A stretch of 6,270 nt of DNA from a bacterium (lineage in GTDB: Bacteria > Patescibacteriota > Minisyncoccia > Phycocordibacterales > UBA6065): the NCBI GenBank assembly GCA_030648825.1, contig JAUSGU010000048.1, positions 1-6,270 on the forward strand, read 5' to 3'. Both the position numbers and the translations under genes were made by a program. Shown one piece after another: positions 1 to 4,665 of this stretch (position 1 is its first letter; every line of letters begins with the position of its first letter). Below the pieces are notes generated by a model that saw only the letters and a list, made by a program, of their open reading frames with translations, was not told the origin of the DNA and searched no databases.

Positions 1-164
1 GAACCGGAGAGACCGGTGAAAACCACCATTTTGTTGCGCGGCATTTCAACTGTTATATTTTTCAGATTGTGTGTTCGCGCGCCTTTTACCACGAGACTCT
101 GGGCGCCGGGATTAAAATCGGTTTTTACCGCCAAATGTGTAGCCAGATGTGATTTTTTGATCAT
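1..164 (-). CDS. uvrA: UvrABC excinuclease subunit A, N-terminal fragment
   Basis: This is the 5' end of uvrA, 54 full codons, cut by the window edge. UvrA is the ATP-dependent damage sensor of nucleotide excision repair; its dimer loads UvrB onto lesions. Seen directly: after a non-conserved start of about 23 residues comes [20 protein letters not shown] (residues 24-43), followed by [12 protein letters not shown]. This is the hallmark beginning of UvrA, an ABC ATPase, and the window ends inside the first Walker A motif (GLSGSGKS in the family). I chose the ATG at 164 because an in-frame TAG lies upstream and no other ATG lies between them. No Shine-Dalgarno sequence is visible. The leader carries a plausible promoter at 216-243 and a perfect inverted repeat at 184-203. 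uvrB lies 1.6 kb upstream on the same strand, but this gene seems to be transcribed separately. Family identity is very secure. Confidence 0.95.
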   Translation of the reverse strand, partial: MIKKSHLATHLAVKTDFNPGAQSLVVKGARTHNLKNITVEMPRNKMVVFTGLSG

Positions 165-183
165 ATGTATATACGCGACTACG

Positions 184-203
184 CCCTAGGATGGAGCCTA
201 GGG
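184..203. repeat. Perfect 7-bp inverted repeat in the uvrA leader
   Basis: CCCTAGG at 184-190 and CCTAGGG at 197-203 form a perfect inverted repeat around a 6-base spacer; each arm contains the palindrome CCTAGG. It lies between the proposed uvrA promoter and the uvrA start codon. It could be an operator for a dimeric repressor or an RNA hairpin in the uvrA 5' leader. No poly-T tract follows on either strand, so it is not a classical terminator. It does not match the LexA boxes known from E. coli or Bacillus. The function is inferred from position only. Confidence 0.5.
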
Positions 204-215
204 GTCAGTACGGAC

Positions 216-243
216 ACTTTATCATGATGAAATAAAATTGCAA
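216..243 (-). promoter_or_regulatory. Candidate uvrA promoter
   Basis: On the minus strand TTGCAA (243-238) is a -35-like element. A 16-base spacer separates it from TAAAGT (221-216), a 4 of 6 match to the -10 consensus, preceded by TGA, which fits an extended -10 (TGn). The predicted start near 209 would give a leader of about 45 nt that contains the CCCTAGG inverted repeat. It is back to back with the plus-strand promoter at 253-281, only about 10 bases away. The assignment is from consensus matching only. Confidence 0.4.
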
Positions 244-252
244 AAAAATGTA

Positions 253-281
253 TTGACTTTATAAAATTTCTCGATTATTCT
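253..281 (+). promoter_or_regulatory. Promoter of the small RNA gene
   Basis: TTGACT (253-258, 5 of 6 match to the -35 consensus), a spacer of exactly 17 bases, then TATTCT (276-281, 4 of 6 match to the -10). The predicted start is near 287-289. No plausible ORF follows. Instead there is a structured segment and an intrinsic terminator within 100 bases, which marks this as a promoter for a non-coding RNA. Confidence 0.6.
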
Positions 282-287
282 TGTAGA

Positions 288-386
288 TAAGAGCTTGCGG
301 TGTAATCGTGCCTGCACGAGGATACATCTGTCAACGTTGTTGAGGCAAGCCCTCCTAAACACCCTTTACTGGGTGTTTAGTGTTTT
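288..386 (+). ncRNA. Candidate structured small RNA (three-way junction), unknown family
   Basis: A segment of about 100 nt between a good promoter and an intrinsic terminator. By hand folding: closing stem GCTTGC (293-298) with GCAAGC (345-350). Inside it, hairpin 1 pairs GGTGTA (299-304) with TACATC (323-328) and TCGTG (306-310) with CACGA (315-319) around loop CCTG. Hairpin 2 pairs TCAAC (331-335) with GTTGA (339-343) around GTT. All stems are fully paired with a single G-U, and that wobble favours the plus-strand transcript over its complement. It does not show the SRP RNA GGAAG/AGCAG loop, tmRNA features, 6S architecture, or a riboswitch core that I know. Its 3' end overlaps the stop codon of the convergent 125-residue gene. 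Function unknown; the gene call is inference from promoter, structure and terminator together. Confidence 0.55.
355..386 (+). terminator. Intrinsic terminator of the small RNA
   Basis: CTAAACACCC (355-364), 6-base loop, GGGTGTTTAG (371-380): a perfect 10-bp stem followed by TGTTTT. The T-run follows on the plus strand only; on the minus strand the hairpin is followed by GAGGG. The stop codon of the convergent minus-strand gene (377-379) lies inside the right arm, so the hairpin may also protect that mRNA's 3' end. Confidence 0.75.
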
Positions 387-754
387 ATCGGAAAAATACT
401 GAAGAAATGTTTTTGACCACTACCTATTTGTCGAACAATGAGTTTCATACACACACCATCTATATTCGCCGTAAATCCCCAAAAACCAGCTGAAGTATTT
501 CCTTTCGTCATAAGTCTATATTCAACATCGTTATAATTTTTGGTTAGAATTCGTTTGCAGTAAACTAAAAGTGATAATCGTTCTATCCGAGCGTTAAATT
601 CTCGCAACTCTCTCCCAGTACGCATAACATGATTCAATCCTTTTCTATTGAAAAATATCGGCTCATTATCAAAATACGGACATTTTATACTACCGATATT
701 TTGATAGAAAAGTTTATATTTTAATAGAATATGTTTTTGATCAGAAAAAAGCAT
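377..754 (-). CDS. Hypothetical protein, possible BECR/PBECR-type RNase fold
   Basis: A 125-residue soluble, basic protein without signal peptide or membrane segment. Seen directly: PYFDNEPIFFNRKGLNHVM (about 27-44), an Arg-rich helix with R45, R48, R51, R56 and R59 leading into RLSLLVYCKRIL (59-70), an aromatic FWGF (91-94), and a C-terminal strand pair with VRQIGSGQKHFFSIF (107-121). A 'GL-H' motif, a following Arg-rich helix and a C-terminal 'R-x(n)-KHFFS' strand recall the Barnase-EndoU-ColicinE5/D-RelE-like (PBECR) nucleases of phages and mobile elements. H42, R108 and H116 would be catalytic candidates. That link is from memory of the pattern and is weak; the protein could simply be an uncharacterised family. 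The ATG at 754 has a G-rich stretch (GGGGA) just upstream but no canonical Shine-Dalgarno. It follows the PEP-CTERM terminator and has its own -10-like TATAAT at 790-785, so it is probably monocistronic. No antitoxin gene is adjacent. Confidence 0.7.
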   Translation of the reverse strand: MLFSDQKHILLKYKLFYQNIGSIKCPYFDNEPIFFNRKGLNHVMRTGRELREFNARIERLSLLVYCKRILTKNYNDVEYRLMTKGNTSAGFWGFTANIDGVCMKLIVRQIGSGQKHFFSIFPIKH

Positions 755-784
755 TCCCCAACCCTAGCAAAACAAGATAAAGAA

Positions 785-790
785 ATTATA
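785..790 (-). promoter_or_regulatory. Possible -10 element for the 125-residue gene
   Basis: A perfect TATAAT on the minus strand lies just after the T-tract of the terminator at 802-836 and about 30 bases upstream of the ATG at 754. There is no good -35 at 16-18 bases (the hexamers there are GGTTTT-like). The surrounding AT-rich sequence could produce this match by chance. The gene needs some promoter after the terminator, and this is the best placed candidate. Confidence 0.35.
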
Positions 791-801
791 AAGAAAAGAT
801 A

Positions 802-836
802 AAATAAAAAACCAGCCGACAATGAAGCCGAACTGG
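802..836 (-). terminator. Intrinsic terminator after the PEP-CTERM gene
   Basis: Read on the minus strand, CCAGTTCGGC (836-827), loop TTCATT, GTCGGCTGG (820-812), then TTTTTTATTT. The stem has nine pairs with one bulged C and three G-U wobbles. The wobbles become mismatches in the plus-strand transcript, so this terminator works for the minus strand. It lies about 60 bases after the PEP-CTERM stop codon. Confidence 0.7.
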
Positions 837-895
837 ATTTTTGTTTTTGATTGATGTGTGCCGACACCAATCCTAAACGGTGCAGTGAAACTGCT

Positions 896-1582
896 TTATG
901 AAGCCGACTTGCGCCGTTTCTTGTTGATGAACGCGATGACGAGCACTGAAAGTCCGGCGATCGTGGCGTAGGTTGAAGGTTCGGGAATGATGGGTGAACC
1001 ACCTCCTCCTCCGCCTCCCCCGACAGCGGGACTCGCAAACAGAACACTTGAATTCAAGCGCCACGATACGAAGGTGTACTCTGATGAACTGCCTTCATAT
1101 TGTATGGCATCGATCGCTCCGGAAAGTAAATTTCCAGTGCCATCGGTGGTGAATTCAAGAATCTTGTAACTTCCGGTCACGAAATCCGGCGAGATCCAGT
1201 GTCCAAATCCAAGGTTGTCATACTGCAAGCTCTCAATTCCCAACGCCGGCTTTTGCTGGCCGACGGTGTCAAAAGTCGAAGTTTGGAAGTTTGTAACTGT
1301 GTAGGTTTGGTTAAACACGGGAGTTATCGTGGGGAAATCTGTTGTGATGCCCCAAGTAGCTATCAGATCTCCCAATGCGCTATAGTTACCGATTCCTACC
1401 TTCAGCCGTCCGTCGTATGAATTGCCAAAGATAGACCCCCCCGTAGCAAAGCCGGTAATTCCTTGACCGACAACACTGCCAGCGGAGCTTGAGATGTAAA
1501 AACCCGTTGTCTGGGCAGAAGTGATCGACGAGATCGCGACGAATAACACCACCACTGACATTGACATAATGCGTGTTTTCAT
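896..1582 (-). CDS. Secreted PEP-CTERM sorting domain protein
   Basis: A 228-residue exported protein. Residues 1-23 form a Sec signal peptide: basic start with K2 and R4, a hydrophobic core, and a cleavage site after TSA. The body (about 24-180) is rich in Gly, Ser, Thr and aromatic residues with alternating strands, as in extracellular beta proteins; I recognise no enzyme motif. A run of eight glycines (188-195) acts as a flexible linker to the C-terminal tag: IPEPSTYA (199-206), a hydrophobic helix (about 208-219) and the basic tail KKRRK (221-225). This three-part tag is the PEP-CTERM signal (Haft and co-workers), processed by an exosortase in the cytoplasmic membrane and usually linked to exopolysaccharide. 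No exosortase is present here. The ATG at 1582 gives a proper signal peptide although no Shine-Dalgarno is visible. Two candidate promoters precede it (1716-1744 and 1613-1641), and a terminator follows. PEPSTYA wording is common in Verrucomicrobiota, so horizontal acquisition is possible. Confidence 0.9.
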   Translation of the reverse strand: MKTRIMSMSVVVLFVAISSITSAQTTGFYISSSAGSVVGQGITGFATGGSIFGNSYDGRLKVGIGNYSALGDLIATWGITTDFPTITPVFNQTYTVTNFQTSTFDTVGQQKPALGIESLQYDNLGFGHWISPDFVTGSYKILEFTTDGTGNLLSGAIDAIQYEGSSSEYTFVSWRLNSSVLFASPAVGGGGGGGGSPIIPEPSTYATIAGLSVLVIAFINKKRRKSAS

Positions 1583-1612
1583 GGTTAAGAAGTTCTAGAG
1601 AAAGAGAATCAA

Positions 1613-1641
1613 TTTCTACTTTGGCGGGATGCCTTAGTCAA
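1613..1641 (-). promoter_or_regulatory. Second, proximal promoter candidate for the PEP-CTERM gene
   Basis: On the minus strand TTGACT (1641-1636), a spacer of exactly 17 bases, then TAGAAA (1618-1613, 4 of 6). The predicted start near 1606 would leave a 24-nt leader. Arms GTTCTAG and CTAGAAC (1592-1598 and 1660-1666 on the plus strand) form a 7-bp inverted repeat that encloses this promoter and could fold near the start codon in the longer transcript. Confidence 0.4.
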
Positions 1642-1667
1642 AAACTGCTTCACTTGTACCTAGAACC

Positions 1668-1701
1668 AACCACTTTTATATGGCTTTAAAAGAGCTTGGT
1701 T
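1668..1701 (-). other. Hairpin in the long leader of the PEP-CTERM gene
   Basis: AACCA and CTTTTA (1668-1678 on the plus strand) can pair with TAAAAG (1687-1692) and TGGTT (1697-1701), with a four-base bulge on one side. It lies between the two candidate promoters, in the leader of a transcript from the distal promoter. No T-tract follows on the minus strand, so it is not a good uvrB terminator. Role unknown; it may be fortuitous. Confidence 0.3.
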
Positions 1702-1715
1702 TATTTCCGACTTCC

Positions 1716-1744
1716 ATTATACACCTACGAACGACTTTTGTCAA
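1716..1744 (-). promoter_or_regulatory. Perfect-consensus sigma70-type promoter inside the end of uvrB
   Basis: On the minus strand TTGACA (1744-1739), a spacer of exactly 17 bases (1738-1722), then TATAAT (1721-1716): a full 12 of 12 match to the housekeeping consensus with ideal spacing. The -35 lies within the last uvrB codons and the -10 just after the uvrB stop. The predicted start near 1709 gives a leader of about 127 nt for the PEP-CTERM gene. Such a match is rare even among strong promoters, so high constitutive expression is expected. Confidence 0.8.
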
Positions 1745-3782
1745 GCATTATTTCCAGTTTTTTATAGAGAGCTGCTATTTCATCCCTCAATAGAGCCGCG
1801 GTTTCAAAATCAAGCACTTTTACCGCATCATTCATCTCTCTCTCCTTGGCTTTTATCAAAGCTTTTGGATTTTTCTGAAATAGGGCTTCGTCTATTTTTA
1901 ATTCTTCCGCCACCGCCTTCTTGTGCTCGGTCTGCATTTGATCTGTAATATCTCTGATGGCTTTTATGATTGTTTTTGGGGTAATACCATGCTTTTTATT
2001 ATAAGTTTCCTGAATAGCGCGACGACGATTTGTTTCTTTTACGGCTCTTTCAATTGAACCTGTAATTACATCAGCATATATAATTACCCTACCCTCCACA
2101 TTTCGCGCAGCGCGTCCTATGATCTGAATGAGAGAAGTTTCCGATCGTAAAAAACCCTCTCTATCCGCGTCGAGAATACCTATCAGAGCGACTTCGGGCA
2201 AATCTAAACCTTCTCGCAATAAATTGACTCCCACGATTACGTCAAACTCTCCCCGTCTGAATTTCGTCAATATCTCTATACGTTCAATCGTTTTTATATC
2301 GCTATGCAGGTATTCGGCTTTTATTTTTTTATCTTTCAAATAGTCTGTCAGATCTTCGGCCATTTTTTTGGTGAGAGTGGTGAGAATGACACGGAAACCT
2401 GCCTGGATAGTTTTTTCCGCTTCTGTTATACAATCGGCTATCTGACCCATAAATTTACCTTTTTCAACAACTGGCCGAATGATGATAACTGGATCGAGGA
2501 GACCAGTAGGACGAATTATCTGTTCCACAATTTGATCACTATTTTCTCCCTCAAAAATACTCGGTGTAGCGGAAGTATATATAGCTTGACCGACACGTTC
2601 TTCAAATTCATTAAATTTTAAAGGGCGATTATCGCGAGCTGATGGAAGTCTAAAACCATGTTCAATCAGAGTATTTTTGCGCGACTGGTCGCCTCCGTAC
2701 ATACCGCCGATTTGTGGAATAGTGACGTGTGATTCATCTATGATGGTGAGAAAATCGGCGCTACCGTCCGGTTTGTGAGGAAAATACGAGAGCAGAGTAT
2801 CCGGTGGCTCGCCAGGTAAATGTCCGGAAAAATGGCGAGAATAATTTTCAATACCATTGCAATAGCCAACTTCGCGTATCATGGCGAGATCATAATTCGT
2901 GCGACGTTTCAGTCTCTCCGCTTCCAATAACTTGCCTTCTTTTTTGAGCTCTCCAAGTCTCGTTTCCAGTTCGGCTTTTATAGTTTTTAATGCTCTATCA
3001 CTCTCTGCTTTATCTGTTATGAAATGTTTTGCCGGAAAGAGGAAAAAAACATCTAGAGATTTTTTTATAGCCCGCGTGACATGATCAATTTGATCTATAG
3101 CTCTCACGACCGTTTGTCCTCCGCCTGTGGAATGACTTTCAAATTTCAAACGATAAATAATTTTTTCATTGACGGGCATAATTTCAATCGTATTACCTAC
3201 TGCGCGGAAAAATCCCGGTGTGAGATCGACATTCGTCCTCTCAAAATGAATATCTATGAGACGTCTGACTATTTCTGCTCTATCGGTTTTCATGCCTTTT
3301 TGAATTTTTACATTCACCCGTTCATACGATTCGGGAGAACCGAGACCATAAATACATGAAACGGAAGCGACAATAATTACATCTCTTCTGGAGAGTAGAG
3401 CTTGGGTAGAAGCGTGGCGTAGACGCTCTATTTCTTCATTTATCATGGCTTCTTTCTCAATATATGTATCAGTCACGGGCATATAAGCTTCCGGTTGATA
3501 ATAGTCATAATACGAAACAAAATAATGAACGGCGTTATGAGGAAAAAACTCTCTGTATTCAGAAGCGAGTTGAGCGGCCAAGGTTTTATTGTGAGCGATA
3601 ACCAGAGTTGGCTTGCCTATATCAGCGATAACATTGGCGCATGTAAAAGTCTTGCCTGAACCGGTCACACCGAGGAGAGTTTGGTGGCGCATACCCGATT
3701 TTACACCTTTCACAAGCGATTCTATGGCGTTGGGCTGGTCGCCTGCCGGTTTGAAAGTGTTATTTATTTTGAAAAGTGACAT
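1725..3782 (-). CDS. uvrB: UvrABC excinuclease subunit B
   Basis: UvrB is the helicase-like core of bacterial nucleotide excision repair: loaded by UvrA, it verifies the lesion and recruits UvrC for incision. The 685 residues match the family's usual 660-680. Seen in order: Walker A GVTGSGKT (38-45); the damage-probing beta-hairpin YYDYYQPEAYMP (91-102); the DESH box (349-352) of the helicase core; TSATP (403-407); GVNLLREGLDLPE (518-530); QIIGRAARN (553-561), the arginine-finger motif VI; and a C-terminal UVR motif (about 645-672) that contacts UvrC. Nothing essential is missing. The frame is open to an ATG at 3857, but I chose 3782 (MSLFKINNTF) because family homology begins there and the extra 25 codons cover a transcription terminator (3815-3841). 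No Shine-Dalgarno precedes the ATG; a TATAGT lies 10 bases upstream. Its 3' end carries the next gene's promoter. Identity certain, start likely. Confidence 0.97.
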   Translation of the reverse strand: MSLFKINNTFKPAGDQPNAIESLVKGVKSGMRHQTLLGVTGSGKTFTCANVIADIGKPTLVIAHNKTLAAQLASEYREFFPHNAVHYFVSYYDYYQPEAYMPVTDTYIEKEAMINEEIERLRHASTQALLSRRDVIIVASVSCIYGLGSPESYERVNVKIQKGMKTDRAEIVRRLIDIHFERTNVDLTPGFFRAVGNTIEIMPVNEKIIYRLKFESHSTGGGQTVVRAIDQIDHVTRAIKKSLDVFFLFPAKHFITDKAESDRALKTIKAELETRLGELKKEGKLLEAERLKRRTNYDLAMIREVGYCNGIENYSRHFSGHLPGEPPDTLLSYFPHKPDGSADFLTIIDESHVTIPQIGGMYGGDQSRKNTLIEHGFRLPSARDNRPLKFNEFEERVGQAIYTSATPSIFEGENSDQIVEQIIRPTGLLDPVIIIRPVVEKGKFMGQIADCITEAEKTIQAGFRVILTTLTKKMAEDLTDYLKDKKIKAEYLHSDIKTIERIEILTKFRRGEFDVIVGVNLLREGLDLPEVALIGILDADREGFLRSETSLIQIIGRAARNVEGRVIIYADVITGSIERAVKETNRRRAIQETYNKKHGITPKTIIKAIRDITDQMQTEHKKAVAEELKIDEALFQKNPKALIKAKEREMNDAVKVLDFETAALLRDEIAALYKKLEIMLDKSRS

Positions 3783-3792
3783 ACGAACTACC

Positions 3793-3798
3793 ACTATA
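3793..3798 (-). promoter_or_regulatory. Possible -10 element of uvrB, implying a near-leaderless mRNA
   Basis: TATAGT (5 of 6 match to the -10) lies 10 bases upstream of the chosen uvrB ATG, in the only 33 bases left between the upstream terminator and the gene. Transcription would begin about 3-5 bases before the ATG, giving a leaderless or nearly leaderless message, consistent with the lack of a Shine-Dalgarno. The -35 position falls on the T-tract of the terminator and matches poorly. Read-through of the terminator is the alternative. Confidence 0.3.
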
Positions 3799-3814
3799 TC
3801 TCGCGCCCAACAAT

Positions 3815-3841
3815 AAAAAAAGTCCCCGAACTGATGGGGAC
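3815..3841 (-). terminator. Intrinsic terminator between the 126-residue gene and uvrB
   Basis: On the minus strand GTCCCC (3841-3836), 8-base loop, GGGGAC (3827-3822), then seven T (3821-3815). It lies 29 bases after the stop of the upstream 126-residue gene and only 33 bases before the uvrB start. It therefore supports both the reality of the upstream gene and the shorter uvrB start. Confidence 0.8.
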
Positions 3842-3870
3842 CTTTGTAATCTTGCACTAAAAGAGGAGAC

Positions 3871-4251
3871 CTAGACTGAAAATGTTGGGCGGAGAAAACG
3901 ATAAGAGTGATCTTCGTCGGTACTTCTATCCGAACTACAATGAATACTCATTCTGTTTTTGAGTACTCTCCATGGATTTCTCAATTGATTTTCTACTGCT
4001 CGATGTTTTTTGTTTTGGATAAACATCTCTGGAAAAACAAATTCTACAAGAAAAAGATCAAAACACATTCTGAAACGTTTTTTATATCCCTCTACTTCTG
4101 CCCATGCAATCAAACCATTCAGCTGTTTGTTGTCCAATCTATCCAAATCAATGAGCAGACCGACATCTCTGTGCCAAAACATAATGTCTCTGATTCCCTC
4201 CTTGCGATTTGGGATTTTCTTTTTCCAGACAGCAACAATCTTTGGATGCAT
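3871..4251 (-). CDS. Hypothetical protein, 126 residues
   Basis: I do not recognise this protein. It has no signal peptide, membrane segment or known motif. Visible: a basic N-terminus (MHPKIVAVWKKK), a hydrophobic-acidic stretch DVGLLIDLDRLDNKQLNGLI (29-48), a segment rich in aromatic residues FRMCFDLFLVEFVFPEMF (60-77) and a polar, basic tail with little predicted order (about 95-126). The ATG at 4251 follows an in-frame stop by 11 codons; no Shine-Dalgarno is visible. In favour of a real gene: same strand as all neighbours and a strong terminator 29 bases after its stop. Against: a plus-strand frame (3907-4275) of similar length covers the same DNA, there is no translation signal, and the composition is unusual. 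I judge the minus-strand reading more likely. It could also be a decayed gene. Confidence 0.5.
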   Translation of the reverse strand: MHPKIVAVWKKKIPNRKEGIRDIMFWHRDVGLLIDLDRLDNKQLNGLIAWAEVEGYKKRFRMCFDLFLVEFVFPEMFIQNKKHRAVENQLRNPWRVLKNRMSIHCSSDRSTDEDHSYRFLRPTFSV

Positions 4252-4281
4252 TCGGATAGGTATTTGAGGTTGTAAATTTGC

Positions 4282-4298
4282 CTATGTACTCGACATAG
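4282..4298. repeat. Small perfect inverted repeat upstream of the 126-residue gene
   Basis: CTATGT (4282-4287) and ACATAG (4293-4298) are perfect 6-bp arms around ACTCG. It lies about 30 bases upstream of the ATG at 4251, where an operator or leader hairpin could be, but a 6-bp repeat is also possible by chance. Confidence 0.3.
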
Positions 4299-4310
4299 AC
4301 ACGAACTCTA

Positions 4311-4388
4311 CGAGAGCTCGTCTCAAAACCCCAGGATGATTTTTTGGGATTTTGGGATGAGCCCTCGAGAGCTCTAGGCTATCGAGGG
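4311..4388. repeat. Hairpin-rich intergenic element with two GAGAGCTC copies
   Basis: Between the 74- and 126-residue genes lies a dense set of inverted repeats. CTCGTCTCAAAACCCC (4317-4332) pairs with GGGATTTTGGGATGAG (4346-4361): 15 of 16 positions pair as plus-strand RNA with two wobbles, while the minus-strand RNA has two mismatches. AGAGCTC (4313-4319) can pair with GAGCTCT (4369-4375). CCCTCGA (4362-4368) pairs with TCGAGGG (4382-4388). There is no T-tract, so this is not an ordinary terminator, although it lies where one for the 74-residue gene would be. It could be an mRNA-end stabiliser, a short repeat element, or an RNA on the plus strand. Confidence 0.55.
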
Positions 4389-4391
4389 GAG

Positions 4392-4616
4392 TCATGCTGT
4401 CTCGTGCAACGATCCATGATGAAGTTGAGAGAGGACTTTGTCAGCTAGATTCAAGGGGACATAGAAGCCGTCGCGCAATACAACTGCAACGACTCTCCTG
4501 CCCCATATCATCCAACCGATTTCTGCTCCGGATTTCACAGGTACCGTGCACTGGCGATTGCCATAGACAATCGCCGGACAGTTTTCTGACTGTTTTTCAC
4601 TTTCAGGATTTTTCAT
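4392..4616 (-). CDS. Hypothetical small protein, 74 residues
   Basis: Function unknown. The 74 residues have a polar, charged start (MKNPESEKQSEN), two cysteines (C14 and C23) and a compact hydrophobic middle: EIGWMIWGRRVVAVVLRDGF (32-51), then a C-terminal amphipathic helix around LNLADKVLSQL. The alternating pattern suggests a small beta-rich cytoplasmic protein; there is no signal peptide or clear membrane helix. The frame runs further to a TTG at 4667, but the ATG at 4616 is chosen because a perfect AAGGAGG lies 4 bases upstream. This is the only canonical Shine-Dalgarno among the genes in this window. A large terminator-like hairpin (4666-4709) lies just upstream, and GAGAGCTC-bearing hairpins flank the gene on both sides. 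It is likely its own unit, not part of a tgt operon. Confidence 0.7.
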   Translation of the reverse strand: MKNPESEKQSENCPAIVYGNRQCTVPVKSGAEIGWMIWGRRVVAVVLRDGFYVPLNLADKVLSQLHHGSLHETA

Positions 4617-4620
4617 TTTT

Positions 4621-4627
4621 CCTCCTT
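4621..4627 (-). promoter_or_regulatory. Ribosome binding site that fixes the start of the 74-residue gene
   Basis: AAGGAGG on the minus strand, four bases before the ATG at 4616. It is a full match to the anti-Shine-Dalgarno core; the spacing is on the short side. The other genes here show no such site, so this one decides between the ATG and the upstream TTG at 4667. Confidence 0.75.
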
Positions 4628-4665
4628 TCCTGAATGGTTTTTGGTTTCCTAACAAAGAACTGTTC

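Noticed and set aside
288..350. tRNA, SRP RNA or integron attC site as explanation for the folded segment
   Set aside because: No T-loop, anticodon arm or CCA; no GGAAG/AGCAG SRP loop; no GTTRRRY/RYYYAAC core pair as in attC sites.
990..1022. Tandem CCTCCT/CCGCCT-like tract as a microsatellite or regulatory repeat
   Set aside because: It encodes the eight-glycine linker before the PEP-CTERM tag; such linkers are common. It could vary in length but needs no other explanation.
721..1169. Several frames overlapping the PEP-CTERM gene, including a proline-rich one on the plus strand
   Set aside because: They are shadows of the glycine linker and body of the PEP-CTERM protein. That gene has a signal peptide, a sorting tag, a promoter and a terminator in its own frame.
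3783..3857. 25-codon N-terminal extension of uvrB from an upstream ATG
   Set aside because: UvrB homology starts at the ATG at 3782, and the extension translates through a clear intrinsic terminator (3815-3841).
3907..4275. Plus-strand frame of 122 codons opposite the 126-residue gene
   Set aside because: No Shine-Dalgarno, promoter or terminator on that strand, and it is opposite to all neighbouring protein genes. Not fully excluded.
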